Assembly (NCBI GenBank): GCA_905116865.2
Contig: CAJHNH020008564.1
Location: 124,001 to 188,000 of the forward strand
Direction of reading: 5' to 3'
Length of the DNA: 64,000 bases
Origin: Candidula unifasciata
Lineage: Eukaryota > Mollusca > Gastropoda > Stylommatophora > Geomitridae
In this document: piece after piece, positions 33,968-44,380 of the stretch
Layout: the number at the start of each line of letters is the position of its first letter
Position numbering within the stretch: the stretch's first letter is position 1
Position numbers and translations under genes: made by a program
Notes under the pieces: generated by a model
Databases searched by the model: none
Told to the model about the DNA's origin: nothing
Seen by the model: only the letters and a program-made list of their open reading frames with translations

Positions 33968-34204
33968 CAGTGTTTCCCAAGTATTTTTTTTTTGGGGGGG
34001 GGGGGGGGTTCGCGGTGCCTTTTTCGCGGTGCCTTTTTTTTTTCATTTAAATTTTTTTTTTTTCACGGCACCCTAACCTAAGTAAAAGTATGCCTACTGG
34101 TGTCTTGGTTAAATTAATTACCAAGCTATGACAATATTTCGCGGCGCCCCAGTGAAGAGGTCCCGGCTCCCGGGGCGCCGCGGCGCACAGTTTGGGATTC
34201 ACTG
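33968..34204. mobile_element. hAT-type MITE, 237 bp, perfect 8-bp target duplication
   Basis: CAGTGTTTCCCAA left end and TTTGGGATTCACTG right end. Flanked by GTGTAAAT on both sides (33960-33967 and 34205-34212). Internal T/G runs and a ggcgccccagtgaa...cccggggcgccg stretch. No coding capacity. Confidence 0.85.
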
Positions 34205-34284
34205 GTGTAAATATTTGCTCTCCTTTGCCATGGTGAGGTTTTTATACAAATACTGTTATTCCATGGTTTCTCCACTACCTTTGC

Positions 34285-34566
34285 AGGGAGCTGCGTGGTC
34301 TCGAGACATGGTGTTCGCCTCGAGTGCTAGAGATTCCTGGGTCAATCCCCGGTAAGGGCTGGGATTTTTTTTTACGTGGACTTGAACCTAGTAATCCACC
34401 CCCCGGTCTCTGGGTAGTGAGATCGGACGCCCATGTGCATTGTTGCGCACGTTAAAAAAAATCCCTTGGCAATTGGAAATGGAAAAGAGTAGCCTAACGG
34501 CGCTGCCCGGGCAAAAATTTGGAGTTAAAAATCTACCCAAAGTATTTCAGGATCCTCGTCAGTGCT
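34285..34566 (+). repeat. tRNA-headed SINE, left part (interrupted)
   Basis: tRNA-like head with A-box-like catggtgttcgcctcg and B-box-like cctgggtcaatcccc (about 34305-34350), then the family body. Split at 34566 by a hAT element and resuming at 35088. Confidence 0.8.
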
Positions 34567-35079
34567 CAGTGTTGCCACTTTAGATGTTTTACATCCAGAT
34601 GTAGATGTTTTTCCTTGCATTTTGATTGCGTTTTGACGTTAAGATGGTAGATGTTTCTCTAGATATTTTTCATTCAGAGTGAATTTATCAAATCTAACCT
34701 AAGAAACAGCATAACATTTGACCTCTTAAATGCTATCTTGACAATAAAATTCTGCCTGATAAGAGTAGGAAAAGGCTGCTCCACTTATCAGCTCCCTGAT
34801 TAGGTATTAAAAGAAACCGTTAAAGTATACTAGAGTCATTTTGGATCTGAAGCTTCAACTTCATCATCCAAGCTAAGTTTATCCTTTGGATCTTGCAAGG
34901 CAGACTTCAGTAAAGATGAGGACATGATTCTATAGGGTAAGTCATATCAATTGCTATGTAATTTGTGACTCTTTCCATTTAGATGTCTTTCTAGATGTTT
35001 TCCACGCAAATGTAGATGTTTTTAGATATTTTGTGACTCCGTTTTGGATGTTTTTTGTCAAAGACAAGTGGCAACACTG
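34567..35079. mobile_element. Non-autonomous hAT transposon, 513 bp, nested in a SINE
   Basis: Second copy of the 19937-20454 family. Termini CAGTGTTGCCACTTT and its complement. Flanks tcagtgct (34559-34566) and ccagtgct (35080-35087) form an 8-bp duplication with one mismatch. Confidence 0.9.
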
Positions 35080-35087
35080 CCAGTGCT

Positions 35088-35205
35088 ACAGATCCTGTGC
35101 ACTGTGCTGAACTCAGACTTGAGTTAGAAGAAGAAGGGAGCACTTATGGGTTACTACCCGTGTGCCATGATGTTGATTCGTTGTTCAAACCTTAAACCTC
35201 AAACC
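35088..35205 (+). repeat. tRNA-headed SINE, right part
   Basis: Continues the interrupted SINE: gaactcagacttgagttaga, then cacttatgggttactacccg and gtgccatgatgttgattcgt. Confidence 0.75.
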
Positions 35206-35525
35206 ACTAACTTTGCTAAGTTCTAGCCCTTTAATTTAGCATAGGACCAGTTTCACTCATTTGCACATTGTGCGTATACTGTGCAATGCTTTAATCATAT
35301 TTTCATAAGAGGTTTGAGGTTTTGAACAGCCTCATTACAAATTTAGGCAAGTGACGACATCGCCATGTCTGTCTGTTTGTTTCATCGTTCTAAGCTGCTG
35401 TCCGATGGTTTTGACAACCCATACGATTTTAGGAGTCGCACCCTTTATGGCAATCAATATCACAAATTCCATGTAGTCCTTTCAAGCTCTACAGAAGTTA
35501 TTTCTGCATCCACATAAAGACGACC
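35206..35525. other. No recognisable gene
   Basis: Nothing assignable. Confidence 0.35.
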
Positions 35526-35639
35526 CCCAGTTCTATCCTGGCTTTAACTGGTGCCCAAGCGAGTTAAGACTGTTTGAAGTCGCCCAGTTCTATCCTGGCT
35601 TTAACTGGTGCCCAAGCGAGTTAAGACTGTTTGAAGTCC
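35526..35639. repeat. 57-bp tandem duplication
   Basis: Two nearly identical 57 bp copies containing ccagttctatcctggcttta. Confidence 0.9.
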
Positions 35640-35834
35640 GATAACAGGCCGAGAGGGGAGGTGAATAAACTGGGTCACAAGAAACGAGTTCAGTATTATC
35701 AGTTATTCTAACAACGCGTAATTTATTTTAACTCTTTTTTTTTTTTCATATTTGATCTGAGTATTTTTATCTATTAATCTGGAGTACCTTTAAAAGAGAA
35801 GAAGTTTTATTACAAACTTTTAAGAATAGTAAAA

Positions 35835-36095
35835 GTAAAGTAAAGTAATGGTTCTTTTTCCACGCCTTTGGGTGTATAGGGCATATAGGGCTAGACCTAT
35901 ATTTTATAAACCAATCGGCACAAGATGGGTGATGTGGTCAGCGTCACGCCGGCCGCCTTTGCTTCCCGGGACTGCACCCGGTACCCACTCAAGGATGGGT
36001 CGATCTGGGAGTCGAGGTCATTGTTAAAGAGAAAAAAAAGTCCGGCCTTGCCATGGAGCGAACTCACGACCTAGCCTCTACGCCGCGGCAACTTC
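35835..36095 (-). repeat. tRNA-headed SINE (cacgcctttaggc family)
   Basis: The minus-strand head at about 36045-36090 has a B-box-like gtgagttcgctcc. The body extends left to the cacgcctttgggtgtatagg block. Confidence 0.75.
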
Positions 36096-36212
36096 CTTTG
36101 AGAGCTGTGTTGCAACGAAATATTGGACCTAACCCTTTGAGAACTGTGTTGCAACGAAATATTGGACCTAACCCTTTGAGAACTGTGTTGCAACGAAATA
36201 TTGGACCTAACA
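36096..36212. repeat. 39-bp tandem repeat, three copies
   Basis: Units ctttgagaactgtgttgcaa... start at 36096, 36135 and 36174. It is a multiple of three, so open on both strands. It directly abuts the SINE head. Confidence 0.95.
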
Positions 36213-36607
36213 AAATTGCAAACATCGAGGAATTGAGATTTAGAAGCGAACAATAACGAAACTTATATCCCGTTTAAGCCATCACTCATTACTAAGTCAC
36301 AAGAGATAATAAACTGCAACAGTTTTTCCCCTCTAGAATGGCAGTCGGTTGGATTAACATCTCAAAGATAAGAATCAAACAGGTGCAAGTGACGGGAAAC
36401 CCTGTTCAACCTTTTAGTTTAGTTAGTAACTTGTGGATGCACTGGCTGAGGCATACAGAGAGAATATCTGATAACAGAGAGACAACGTACCACCATCGCA
36501 ATCACAGGCCAGACTCTCAATCTCGGCAAGGCCAATCGCACCTGCATCGCATTGCGGCCATGTGCTGGCAAAATCAACAACACAGGGCAATTGACCACTG
36601 CAATACG
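36213..36607. other. No recognisable gene
   Basis: Nothing assignable. Confidence 0.35.
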
Positions 36608-36615
36608 GGCAACAC

Positions 36616-36835
36616 CAGCCTGCCAACGGGATTTTTTCTTAAACGCAGCCAACCTAAACAAAAATCCAAGCAATACATGAAAAAAAAAAAAAAACACAGA
36701 TTATTAAAAAGTACAAATTTTATAGTTACGAAACGAAACATTTACCCGCTTTTATATATGTGTTTTAAAATTTGAACCCAAGGCGTCAAATAAAAACCTA
36801 GATCTGGAGGTAAAAACATATTATTGGCAGCCCTG
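36616..36835. mobile_element. hAT-type MITE, 220 bp, perfect 8-bp target duplication
   Basis: Starts CAGCCTGCCAACGGG and ends ATTGGCAGCCCTG. Flanked by GGCAACAC at 36608-36615 and 36836-36843. Same family as 16843-17100. Confidence 0.9.
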
Positions 36836-36843
36836 GGCAACAC

Positions 36844-37177
36844 ACCAGAGGCCGCACTGCAAAGTACAAGCTATATAAACTCGGTGGGCTCCCAGTTGGC
36901 CAAACTTTCGTCTCACTCTAAGCCTAGTCAAATTTATGTAACAGCTGCCCAGGGCCGATCACATATATATCTATCTTACACAGGCACACGCAACACACAC
37001 ATCGAAAGAGCACTAGTTAGGTAAATAAATAATTAATGGTTTCTTTGTTGACTAAACTAGGTATATACTAGGCGGCGCTGTTTGGAAGAATCATTGGCTA
37101 GATGACCTCATAGAAGGGTTACTCTATTCGATTGATTGGCACTTTTCCGTCTTTCCAGACGATAGTGTTATATTGCG
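36844..37177. other. No recognisable gene
   Basis: Nothing assignable. Confidence 0.35.
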
Positions 37178-38130
37178 CTAAAAGGAGGCATGGGACTCAC
37201 AGCCCAAGGCGATGGCGAGTGTGACTAGCATGACCCGCCCGGTCAAGAAAAGTCTTCCACAATGATAGCATGAGATTTCAGGACCACTGTTTTCAACATT
37301 TGTGTTTAATCCGTTTCTTTTCAGACGCTCAGCTTTCATCCTTTCCGTAATCTTTTCTTCCTCACTCTCATTCCCTTCCTGATATGCCCTTTTCACTCAA
37401 CATGGTCCATGGTATTTTGTTCCCATTACTCCACCTCAATACCTGTATCATTCATGCCCCGCTGGAACACATCTTTATACCGTAGCAGAGGTCGGCCTCG
37501 ACATCTTCTACCTGTCTTTAATTCACCATAAAGGATATCCTTAGGGACTCTGCCATTCTCCATTCTCAAGGTGTGACCCAGACACCTGAGCCATCGTAGA
37601 CTGAGCATGGAAAAGACTGTTGTAGTACCTGCTTTTTCCAGTACCTCAGTGTTTGTGATTTTTTCCTGCCACTTAATGCCAAGTATTCTTCTTAAGCATC
37701 GCATGTGAAAGCTCTTAGGTCGTCTCTCTTGGTACAAATGGGTTGACCAAGTTTCACTGTTGTAAAGCAGAGTGCTGAGACCACAAGCCTGATAGACTAG
37801 GGTTTTTGTTTTAATTGTGAGCTTTCTGTTCTCCCAAACTCTCTTTGTCAATCTGCTCATTGTTGTTTCTGCGTTACCTATCCTGATGTTGATTTCTTGG
37901 TTCAGCGATAGTTTGCTGTTCACTGTGGAACCGAGATAAATAAAGTGGTGTACTGTTTATAGCTCTTCACCGTCAGTGTAGACTGTAGGACTATCATTAA
38001 CATAAACATCTTGCATCATAACCTTTGTCTTCTTGTTGCTGACTGTTAGTCTAAATTCACAGCACGCATCAGCAAAGGCAGATAGCAAACATTGCAGCTG
38101 CTCCTCTGAGTGGGTGGTCATTGCGGCATT
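37178..38130 (-). mobile_element. Non-LTR retrotransposon RT C-terminal part with C2H2-like tail
   Basis: The minus-strand frame 37923-37426 (165 codons) reads SKLSLNQEINIRIGNAETTM, RLTKRVWENRKLTIKTK, LSTLLYNSETWSTH, FHMRCLRRILGIKWQ and GRPLLRYKDVFQRGM, the canonical post-active-site order of a LINE reverse transcriptase. Upstream on the strand (to ~38130) lies FRLTVSNKKTKVMMQD. Downstream a CYHCGRLFL and, in another frame, an AGHASHTRHR piece form a C2H2-finger-like C-terminus. Frames are broken outside the main block. Confidence 0.85.
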
Positions 38131-38379
38131 ATCTGGGTTACTCTATTCACCACTTTGTATATTGCGTATTGTCCGTGAAAGTATCGCCCTTTGCAACAAT
38201 GGGTTCAGTGACTGGAAGCGCAGCGATGTTATTGTAGAAAATAACAGTGGAGAAACATCGAAAGTTCATGACAACACATTTGATATGGCATAATAAATAA
38301 TCTGTGTTCATAGCAGGAATATTGGCATACAAGGTTGACATGTGTTTTATCATCTGCTTTCTTGCTTCCAGAGGTTTGC

Positions 38380-38886
38380 CATTTCATGGAGAAATGTTTA
38401 ACAAAGATCTAAATTAGGATGACCTTTTACCTTAATGTGAGTATCTTAAGCATTTCATGGAGAAATGTTTAACAAAGATCTAAATTAGGATGACCTTTTA
38501 CCTTAATGTGAGTATCTTAAGCATTTCATGGAGAAATGTTTAACAAAGATCTAAATTAGGATGACCTTTTACCTTAATGTGAGTATCTTAAGCATTTCAT
38601 GGAGAAATGTTTAACAAAGATCTAAATTAGGATGACCTTTTACCTTAATGTGAGTATCTTAAGCATTTCATGGAGAAATGTTTAACAAAGATCTAAATTA
38701 GGATGACCTTTTACCTTAATGTGAGTATCTTAAGCATTTCATGGAGAAATGTTTAACAAAGATCTAAATTAGGATGACCTTTTACCTTAATGTGAGTATC
38801 TTAAGCATTTCATGGAGAAATGTTTAACAAAGATCTAAATTAGGATGATCTTTTACCTTAATGTGAGTATCTTAAGCATTTCATGG
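38380..38886. repeat. 71-bp satellite-like tandem repeat, seven copies
   Basis: Units begin catttcatggagaaatgttt at 38380, 38451, 38522, 38593, 38664, 38735 and 38806, with a 10-bp partial at 38877. Copies are identical as far as I can read, except a c-to-t change in the last (gatgatc for gatgacc). There are no spacers. Confidence 0.98.
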
Positions 38887-38889
38887 CAT

Positions 38890-39171
38890 CCCAGCATGGG
38901 CTCCGGGGCCCCATTTTGGGGAAAATAAGAACAGACCCACTGTCTCCCCAACAAGCATGTCATAAGAGGCGACTATTGGCGGTTTCATTCGAAGTCAGAG
39001 TGCATCAGCCTGAGGGGCAAGGAACCAACAGTCTTCATACAGATAATTTAGAGCTGTAAAACGGATGTACAAGCAACACTCATGTTCTGGAACAAGTCCA
39101 AAGTCCAGAGGTGGATGAACAACCATAACTTTCTGCCGGAGTTTTTACAGTCGGTGAATGCAAAGAAGAAG
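38890..39171 (+). repeat. SINE-like repeat (GAA-tailed family), full length
   Basis: Follows the 71-bp array directly, from the gggctccggggccccatttt head to gaatgcaaagaagaaga. Confidence 0.75.
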
Positions 39172-39346
39172 ATACTGTGAGAAAGTCAAGATATAGATAT
39201 ATTCAATAGTTATCCCCCCCCCTCCCCTCAGCCCCATCCAGCAGTCCTTGTTCATGGAGCGATTCACAAAGCACAAACTCCGTAGCTCTGATGACTATCC
39301 CTGGGGATGCTTGCGCATCCGTTTAACATCTCACAGTATGTTCTAT

Positions 39347-39460
39347 ACAACCAATCAGCACTTGGTGGGTAATGTAGTAAACATCACGCCGGTCGCCTTT
39401 ACTTCAAATTGTATTTCCTGGTACCCATTTTATCTGAATCGAGCCAGGGTCTTTTTTAAT
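39347..39460 (-). repeat. tRNA-headed SINE body fragment
   Basis: Body segment (aaccaatcagcacttggtgg through cgccggtcgcctttacttc) of the family at 35835. The head is absent. Confidence 0.55.
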
Positions 39461-39534
39461 GTAAATGTTGTCGCGTGTTCACAAGTAATACACTACCAAC
39501 TGCCAATTACTGACTTTATTATACCACTTTTGCG

Positions 39535-39692
39535 GTGTAAGCGGGGAGGGGGAGGCTTGGAGCTGAGGGTTCTCGGCCGCATGGCTAGTTCTGTCGCCAC
39601 AGACTGTGCAGGTGAGGATTTATTTTTGCCCCTCGTGTCTCGCACGAGAGCCCAGCGTTCTAACTGTTCGGCCAGCTGCTCCTTAAAGTAAT
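39535..39692 (-). repeat. tRNA-headed SINE, third family
   Basis: On the minus strand a head with agttagaacgctgggctctc, then a cgagacacgagggg block and a gtcgccacagactg-complement body. Matches 42925-43112. Confidence 0.55.
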
Positions 39693-39789
39693 ACACTTGT
39701 GACTGATTATTGCAGTTATGTCTTCCGTTTGTTAGCCGCCGTGTTATGGCGTGGCCTCGCCATATCTAAATAGGGATGAGTTCAAGAAT

Positions 39790-40115
39790 TAAAATGGAAT
39801 AAAATCGGCAGGGGTGAAGAAATAAGAGAACTGTCTGGGCAACCGGAAGTAACAACAGTTATAAGACAAGGAAAATGGCGCTGTATGAGAAAAAATTAGC
39901 ACAGAATCACCAAAGAGGCTTTAAATTGGGAAGTTAAGAGACCGAAGAAGCGAGGACTCCAAAAGAAACCCTGAAATGAACGTTGATGAGGGAGGGCCAA
40001 AGATGCTGGACTTGATTCCATTCATATTAAAAGGATTGCACAGAGTAGAAGTGATTGGAGAAACAGGCGGCGAGCCCTACATGACCTTTAATGGCACAAC
40101 AGGACAAAATGAATG
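39790..40115 (+). mobile_element. Non-LTR retrotransposon 3' fragment
   Basis: Broken plus-strand frames carry RITKEALNWE-like, RPKKRGLQKKP-like and WTxFHxKRIAQSRSDWRN-like pieces, the C-terminal end seen in many LINEs, ending in ggcacaacaggacaaaatga. Low integrity. Confidence 0.55.
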
Positions 40116-40955
40116 TCGAAAAATGGGGTTCTTAATTGATTAATACCCTCCCCCTCCCCCAAGATGACGTCATGGGACAGTTCAACATTTTAGAGGGTAA
40201 TAAGACTGGGTTTACCGGCTTTCTGATGCTTTTAACGACCCCAAAACATCTAGAACTGGCCCTTACCCCAACCCACCTACGTCCCACGAGAGAGGGCAGC
40301 CTAGATCTCACGAATGCATGCAGCCTAGGTCCCACGACTGCATGCAGCCTATCTAGCACACCCTCAAATATTATACTGCCCCGTGACCTGTGGATTTCCC
40401 CTGTTTGGGGTAGGATATTAATAAAGCACCAAAATGGCACTAAACTAAATGCAATTTGCAGTCTACTGAATGTAAAAATTGCTTGTAAAGTCACACCCAA
40501 GCAGTAATTACAGTTGGTTGCTTTGCAATATCCATGAGGTGGCTATGCCTTCAACTTACTGAATTAAATCATAATTACAAACTATGCTGTTGTGTTCAAA
40601 ACGTCTTCGGAATTGAATTTGTGAATACACTGCATTGACAACCCAACTGGCGTTAAAGTGTTGGGCTCACATACACTTCATGGCTTCTGACTGTGCAGGC
40701 AGACCTGCCCGCTGCTGCTAATTAACTGTGGTATGCAATGCTGGCGTGCGCTCACTTAAACCTGATAGCGGGTAATCAAGTGAGAAACTACTCAAACTAG
40801 AAAGACTCTATGGTGAGGTGGGCATGCGTGTTTGTAAGTAACATGTGTGTGAGCGCGCGCGTATACGTGTACATGTGTGTGGGTGTGCAGATATCTTTAG
40901 TTGGACGCTGCGCAGGATTAGACGGAAATATACTCTATATCATCTGTCGAAGTTG
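40116..40955. other. No recognisable gene
   Basis: Contains a GC-rich stretch with repeated cccacgactgcatgcagcct-type phrases at about 40280-40350. No supported gene. Confidence 0.35.
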
Positions 40956-40959
40956 CGAG

Positions 40960-40960
<1 letters not shown>

Positions 40961-41030
<70 letters not shown>
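40961..41030. repeat. (GA)n microsatellite
   Basis: Perfect GA run of about 70 bp, immediately followed by the SINE at 41035. Confidence 0.97.
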
Positions 41031-41034
<4 letters not shown>

Positions 41035-41035
<1 letters not shown>

Positions 41036-41220
41036 GGGAGGCTGGCAGAACGGGTAATAGCGCTGGACTGTTATGCAGGAGACCATGCATAGGCTGGGAA
41101 CCAATAGTCCGCATACACAGAAGAGGTTCACAACAGGATGTCGCGCAAAATATGCTGGAACAAGACTAAAGTTGAGAAGCGGAGAAAAACCAGAGTTTTA
41201 CATCCGGTGAACAACACAGA
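41035..41220 (+). repeat. Chimeric SINE: tRNA-like head on the GAA-tailed family body
   Basis: The first ~65 bp (ggcagaacgggtaatagcgc onward) look tRNA-derived. From gggaaccaatagtccgcata onward it follows the tail half of the 13741 family (ggaacaagactaaag, aaccagagttttacatccgg, tgaacaacacagaaaag). Confidence 0.55.
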
Positions 41221-41934
41221 AAAGAATATGATTACGTCCATTTAGTTATCACCTTCCTGAAGTTATACACAGAGAGCCTAAGAAAGCTGAAATAGCTAAC
41301 CTCTCAGATACACTGAGTTAAAAGTGCAAACTGAAGAAAGGAAGTTAGCTTTACAATACCACAATCATTAAAAAGAAAATGAACGTTGCGGCTACGAAAC
41401 CTTCATCGGCATACAAAAAAGGACGATGATACAATTACACAAATATAAAAATAACGTAGCTCACTGTGAAGCCTGTCACAGAATCTCAGAATCTCTTCCC
41501 GGTACAAAAAAGTAAAGGTTAAGTCGGGAGATGTGAACCAGCGTCATTGCACGCGGTTATAAACCATAAATTCTCTGCCACCAGCATGGACAGCTGATAA
41601 GAAACTGTCCGCCTATTTCGCAACTCAGTAGCTACAGCGACGGTCCTCCATTTACACCAGATTATTAACACTGGTACCCATCAACTTCGTCCTACAGGCT
41701 GGGTGAACCCCGGAACCGTACGGTTTCGAACACTGGGTGTGGGCTGAAGCGAGTCGCAGCTGGATTTCAAAGCGAGTCTCCTATCGATTGAGCGGGGGGG
41801 GGGGGGGGGGGGCAACTAACTAAATTAAACAGTAGATGCTAAATAGTAGATGCACTGCGCCTGCATTGTCACCAAAATAACAACCGGGGAAGGGGAATAC
41901 ATTGCAAGTGGACACACACAGTAAATGAAACAGG
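41221..41934. other. No recognisable gene; G-tract
   Basis: G-run at about 41794-41812. Unassigned. Confidence 0.35.
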
Positions 41935-41959
41935 TTATGAAATAAATATACCCGACACT

Positions 41960-42720
41960 TTTGTTTTCACCATAAAGTGTCTAAATATTTTATGTTTAAT
42001 TAAGAATCGACATCGCCGCACTCGTAATATTCCCATAAGCGCTCCGTTCCCATCTTCAGCTGCAAGCGCAAAGTTCCAGTTCCGATGATACCAATAACGG
42101 TCTGACTGTATATCCGACTTGCCTTTTACCTGAGAGTTCATCGCCGGCTACATCCTCTGGTCAGTCCTCGCAGCAATTTTATACTCAGACCATGATGATC
42201 CATCTGTACCTCCGTACTGTTCACTCGCCCCTCCCCTCAAGGGTCCCTACAACATTTATTTGTCATGCATCTATCAAGTTGTGCAGGAATAGCTAGTCTG
42301 CCTCTTGTTCATTTCCCAATACACCGGCATTTCTGGAGAAAATATCTAAAGTGTGCTAATTATCCGCGACATCTGAAGCAATGTTTGACACTCTTCACAG
42401 AGCAAACTAGTCTCCACCTTTTTCAACATGCTCCGTGAGTCGGTTACAATTACGACATGTGTGTACAACATGTGTGTACAACATGTGTGAACATCTTATT
42501 CTCAAGTCAGCGGAAGGCTGCAGTGACTGCCTCCACCTCCATTCTCAAACTAGATGTTATAGTGTCATGTGTCAGGCTTTGTTGCACTAAGTGACGTCCA
42601 TTAGCTTTTGCCAAGAACCCCCACAAACTTCGTCTGCCTCTTAACACAGAACCATCTGTATAGGTTATCACACCCTCTCGGCGAGAATTGTCATGAATCA
42701 TTTGTCAAACCTTCTGACAC
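41960..42720 (-). mobile_element. I-like LINE with partial RNase H domain
   Basis: The minus-strand frame 42701-42507 begins the RNase H fold: VITYTDGSVLRGRRSLWGF, then a TSSLRMEVEAVTAAFR block carrying the catalytic acidic residues. The strand continues with broken sequence to 41960, where the family C-terminal peptide (RYWYHRNW in a shifted frame, equivalent to GTIGIG) occurs. Same family as 45718-46070. Confidence 0.7.
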
Positions 42721-42924
42721 TGCTGCGTCCTCTAGCCACTTCCTGCATTTACAGCCCAGTGTGATTAAAACCCTACACACGTCTGATTCTAGCTTGGACA
42801 CTCCTATCCTCGCCCAAAGTGCCTAGAAAAGTGCCCGTGCTTGTCACAAAGTGTCTATTACAGTAACGCTGAAAAATTATATAGAAAAAGGTGCCTTGTA
42901 CTAACTGCCGCTGCGTATTACCGG

Positions 42925-43112
42925 GGGGAGGGCGGTTAAAAAAGGTGGGGGGGGGGGGGCTTTAATGACTTAGGCCGCGTGACTTGTGCTATCGCCACGA
43001 ACTGTTCCCATTAAAAAAAAAAGAATTACCAACTCCTACCATCTTATGGAGGATTCAAGCCTGGGTTTCTTGCAAGAGAGCCCAGCGTTTTATCTGGCCT
43101 GTCACCCCTTGC
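42925..43112 (-). repeat. tRNA-headed SINE, third family
   Basis: The minus-strand head contains taaaacgctgggctctcttg and a B-box-like ggcttgaatcc (about 43050-43100). The body reaches the G-run at 42946. Confidence 0.6.
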
Positions 43113-43596
43113 TAGGTTGTATAATATGCAGAAACTCATAAGAGTTATCTAGAAAGTACAACTGGTGCAAAAAAAAAAGGGGGGGGGGGGCGGTGACATA
43201 AACTACAGAAAGTAATATTTATAAAGCAGACATCTGCATATATATCAGTGTAGAAATGCGTGAGAGTAATGCGACACTGCATCTGTGGTTGTGTCGTGGG
43301 TGGGGAATCAGAGCATGGCTGGGCTTGGAGATAGCCACCTCATCGTCGTAAAGCATTATAGCCACGGCCACACATGGTGATTCTGTAGGCAAAGTCCGGC
43401 ATGTCAAAGCAGCTTGGTACACACACAGACAGTCGATGAAGACACTGAATAGGTGCACTATGCTTAGAGTTACCTGTATCTTTGTACCAGGATATTTATG
43501 TGCTGTTGGCGGTGAAATAACTGATAGAATGGCTGGTGCTAACACGATTGCTGATGGCCAGCCTCAGGATATTGCCAACACGATATAGTTAATACG

Positions 43597-43598
<2 letters not shown>
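43113..43598. other. No recognisable gene
   Basis: A 108-codon minus-strand frame (43545-43219) has no recognisable motif. Treated as chance. Confidence 0.35.

Positions 43599-43655
<57 letters not shown>
43599..43655. repeat. (GA)n microsatellite
   Basis: Perfect GA run. Confidence 0.97.
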
Positions 43656-43658
<3 letters not shown>

Positions 43659-44121
43659 AGTCAGAAAATGTTGGGACTGCGCGTCCACATCAATGCTAAA
43701 AGTGCAAAAACTGAAAGTAAAGATCGGCACAAACTAAGCACGAGAGTCACACCAGACATAAAAGAAGTCTTGTCAGTCAACATACGACTGGCACACTCAA
43801 ACTCGTAACGCTGATGTATATGCTGAGATGAAAATCTGATCACCTACAGACGTGACCGGAGTGCCATGGAGATAATCCAACTTATAACTTATTATAACTA
43901 CAACAAATCAACCGATTGTTATTCTTAGATTCTAACATTCTCACTCCCCTCCCCCCCTCTCCCAATGAGGTAACTGTGAGAAGAAGAAGCGGAGGAAGTG
44001 GAAGAAGAAGAAGAAAGAAAGAAAGAAACAAGGAGGATGAGAACACGAAAAGAAGAAGACACACACAAAAAAGAACAATAATTATAATAATGATAAAAAG
44101 AAGTCACGGTAGTCATTCTAC
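43656..44121. other. No recognisable gene; purine-rich
   Basis: Purine-rich (GAA/GAAA) stretch at about 43980-44090. No gene. Confidence 0.4.
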
Positions 44122-44262
44122 ACTCAAGTGAAAGGCAAGAGGGACAAATAATCTAATTGCTACTGGCACCATCGGAATTAGAACTCTGGCTGCTAAACAT
44201 GAGGACGCCGCGCTTATGAGAATGTACCAACTGCTGTGATGTCAGTTCGTAGCTCAACTGTC
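44122..44262 (+). mobile_element. I-like LINE 3' tail fragment just upstream of STK11
   Basis: Same C-terminal/3' segment as at 41960 and 45718: gtgaaaggcaagagggacaa, then tactggcaccatcggaatta and ctgtgatgtcagttc. It ends less than 200 bp before the STK11 start codon. Confidence 0.55.
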
Positions 44263-44339
44263 CATTGTGACTGTGGGTGGGTGTTATTTCGTATTCTACA
44301 ACTTGTCCCCGTCTCACTTTTAAACTATTCACACTTACC

Positions 44340-44380
44340 TCGTTTTCGTTCAAAACTAAAATGGCTGCACTTCCTGTTTG
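44340..44380 (+). promoter_or_regulatory. Possible STK11 core promoter/5' UTR motifs
   Basis: actaaaatggctgcacttcctg contains an AAAATGGC YY1-type core directly followed by CACTTCCTG, an ETS-type core. Both are common near TATA-less housekeeping starts. No TATA box seen. Position about 80-100 bp before the start codon. Inference only. Confidence 0.3.

Noticed and set aside
38380..38886. CRISPR-like array
   Set aside because: Units are contiguous with no spacers and the genome is animal. It is a simple 71-bp tandem repeat.
40132..40507. Paired ~122-codon ORFs on both strands
   Set aside because: No recognisable domain on either strand. The phrase repeats at 40280-40350 suggest repeat-derived openness, with no splice context.
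43219..43545. 108-codon minus-strand ORF
   Set aside because: No motif, low-complexity neighbours, and no splice or start support. Likely chance.
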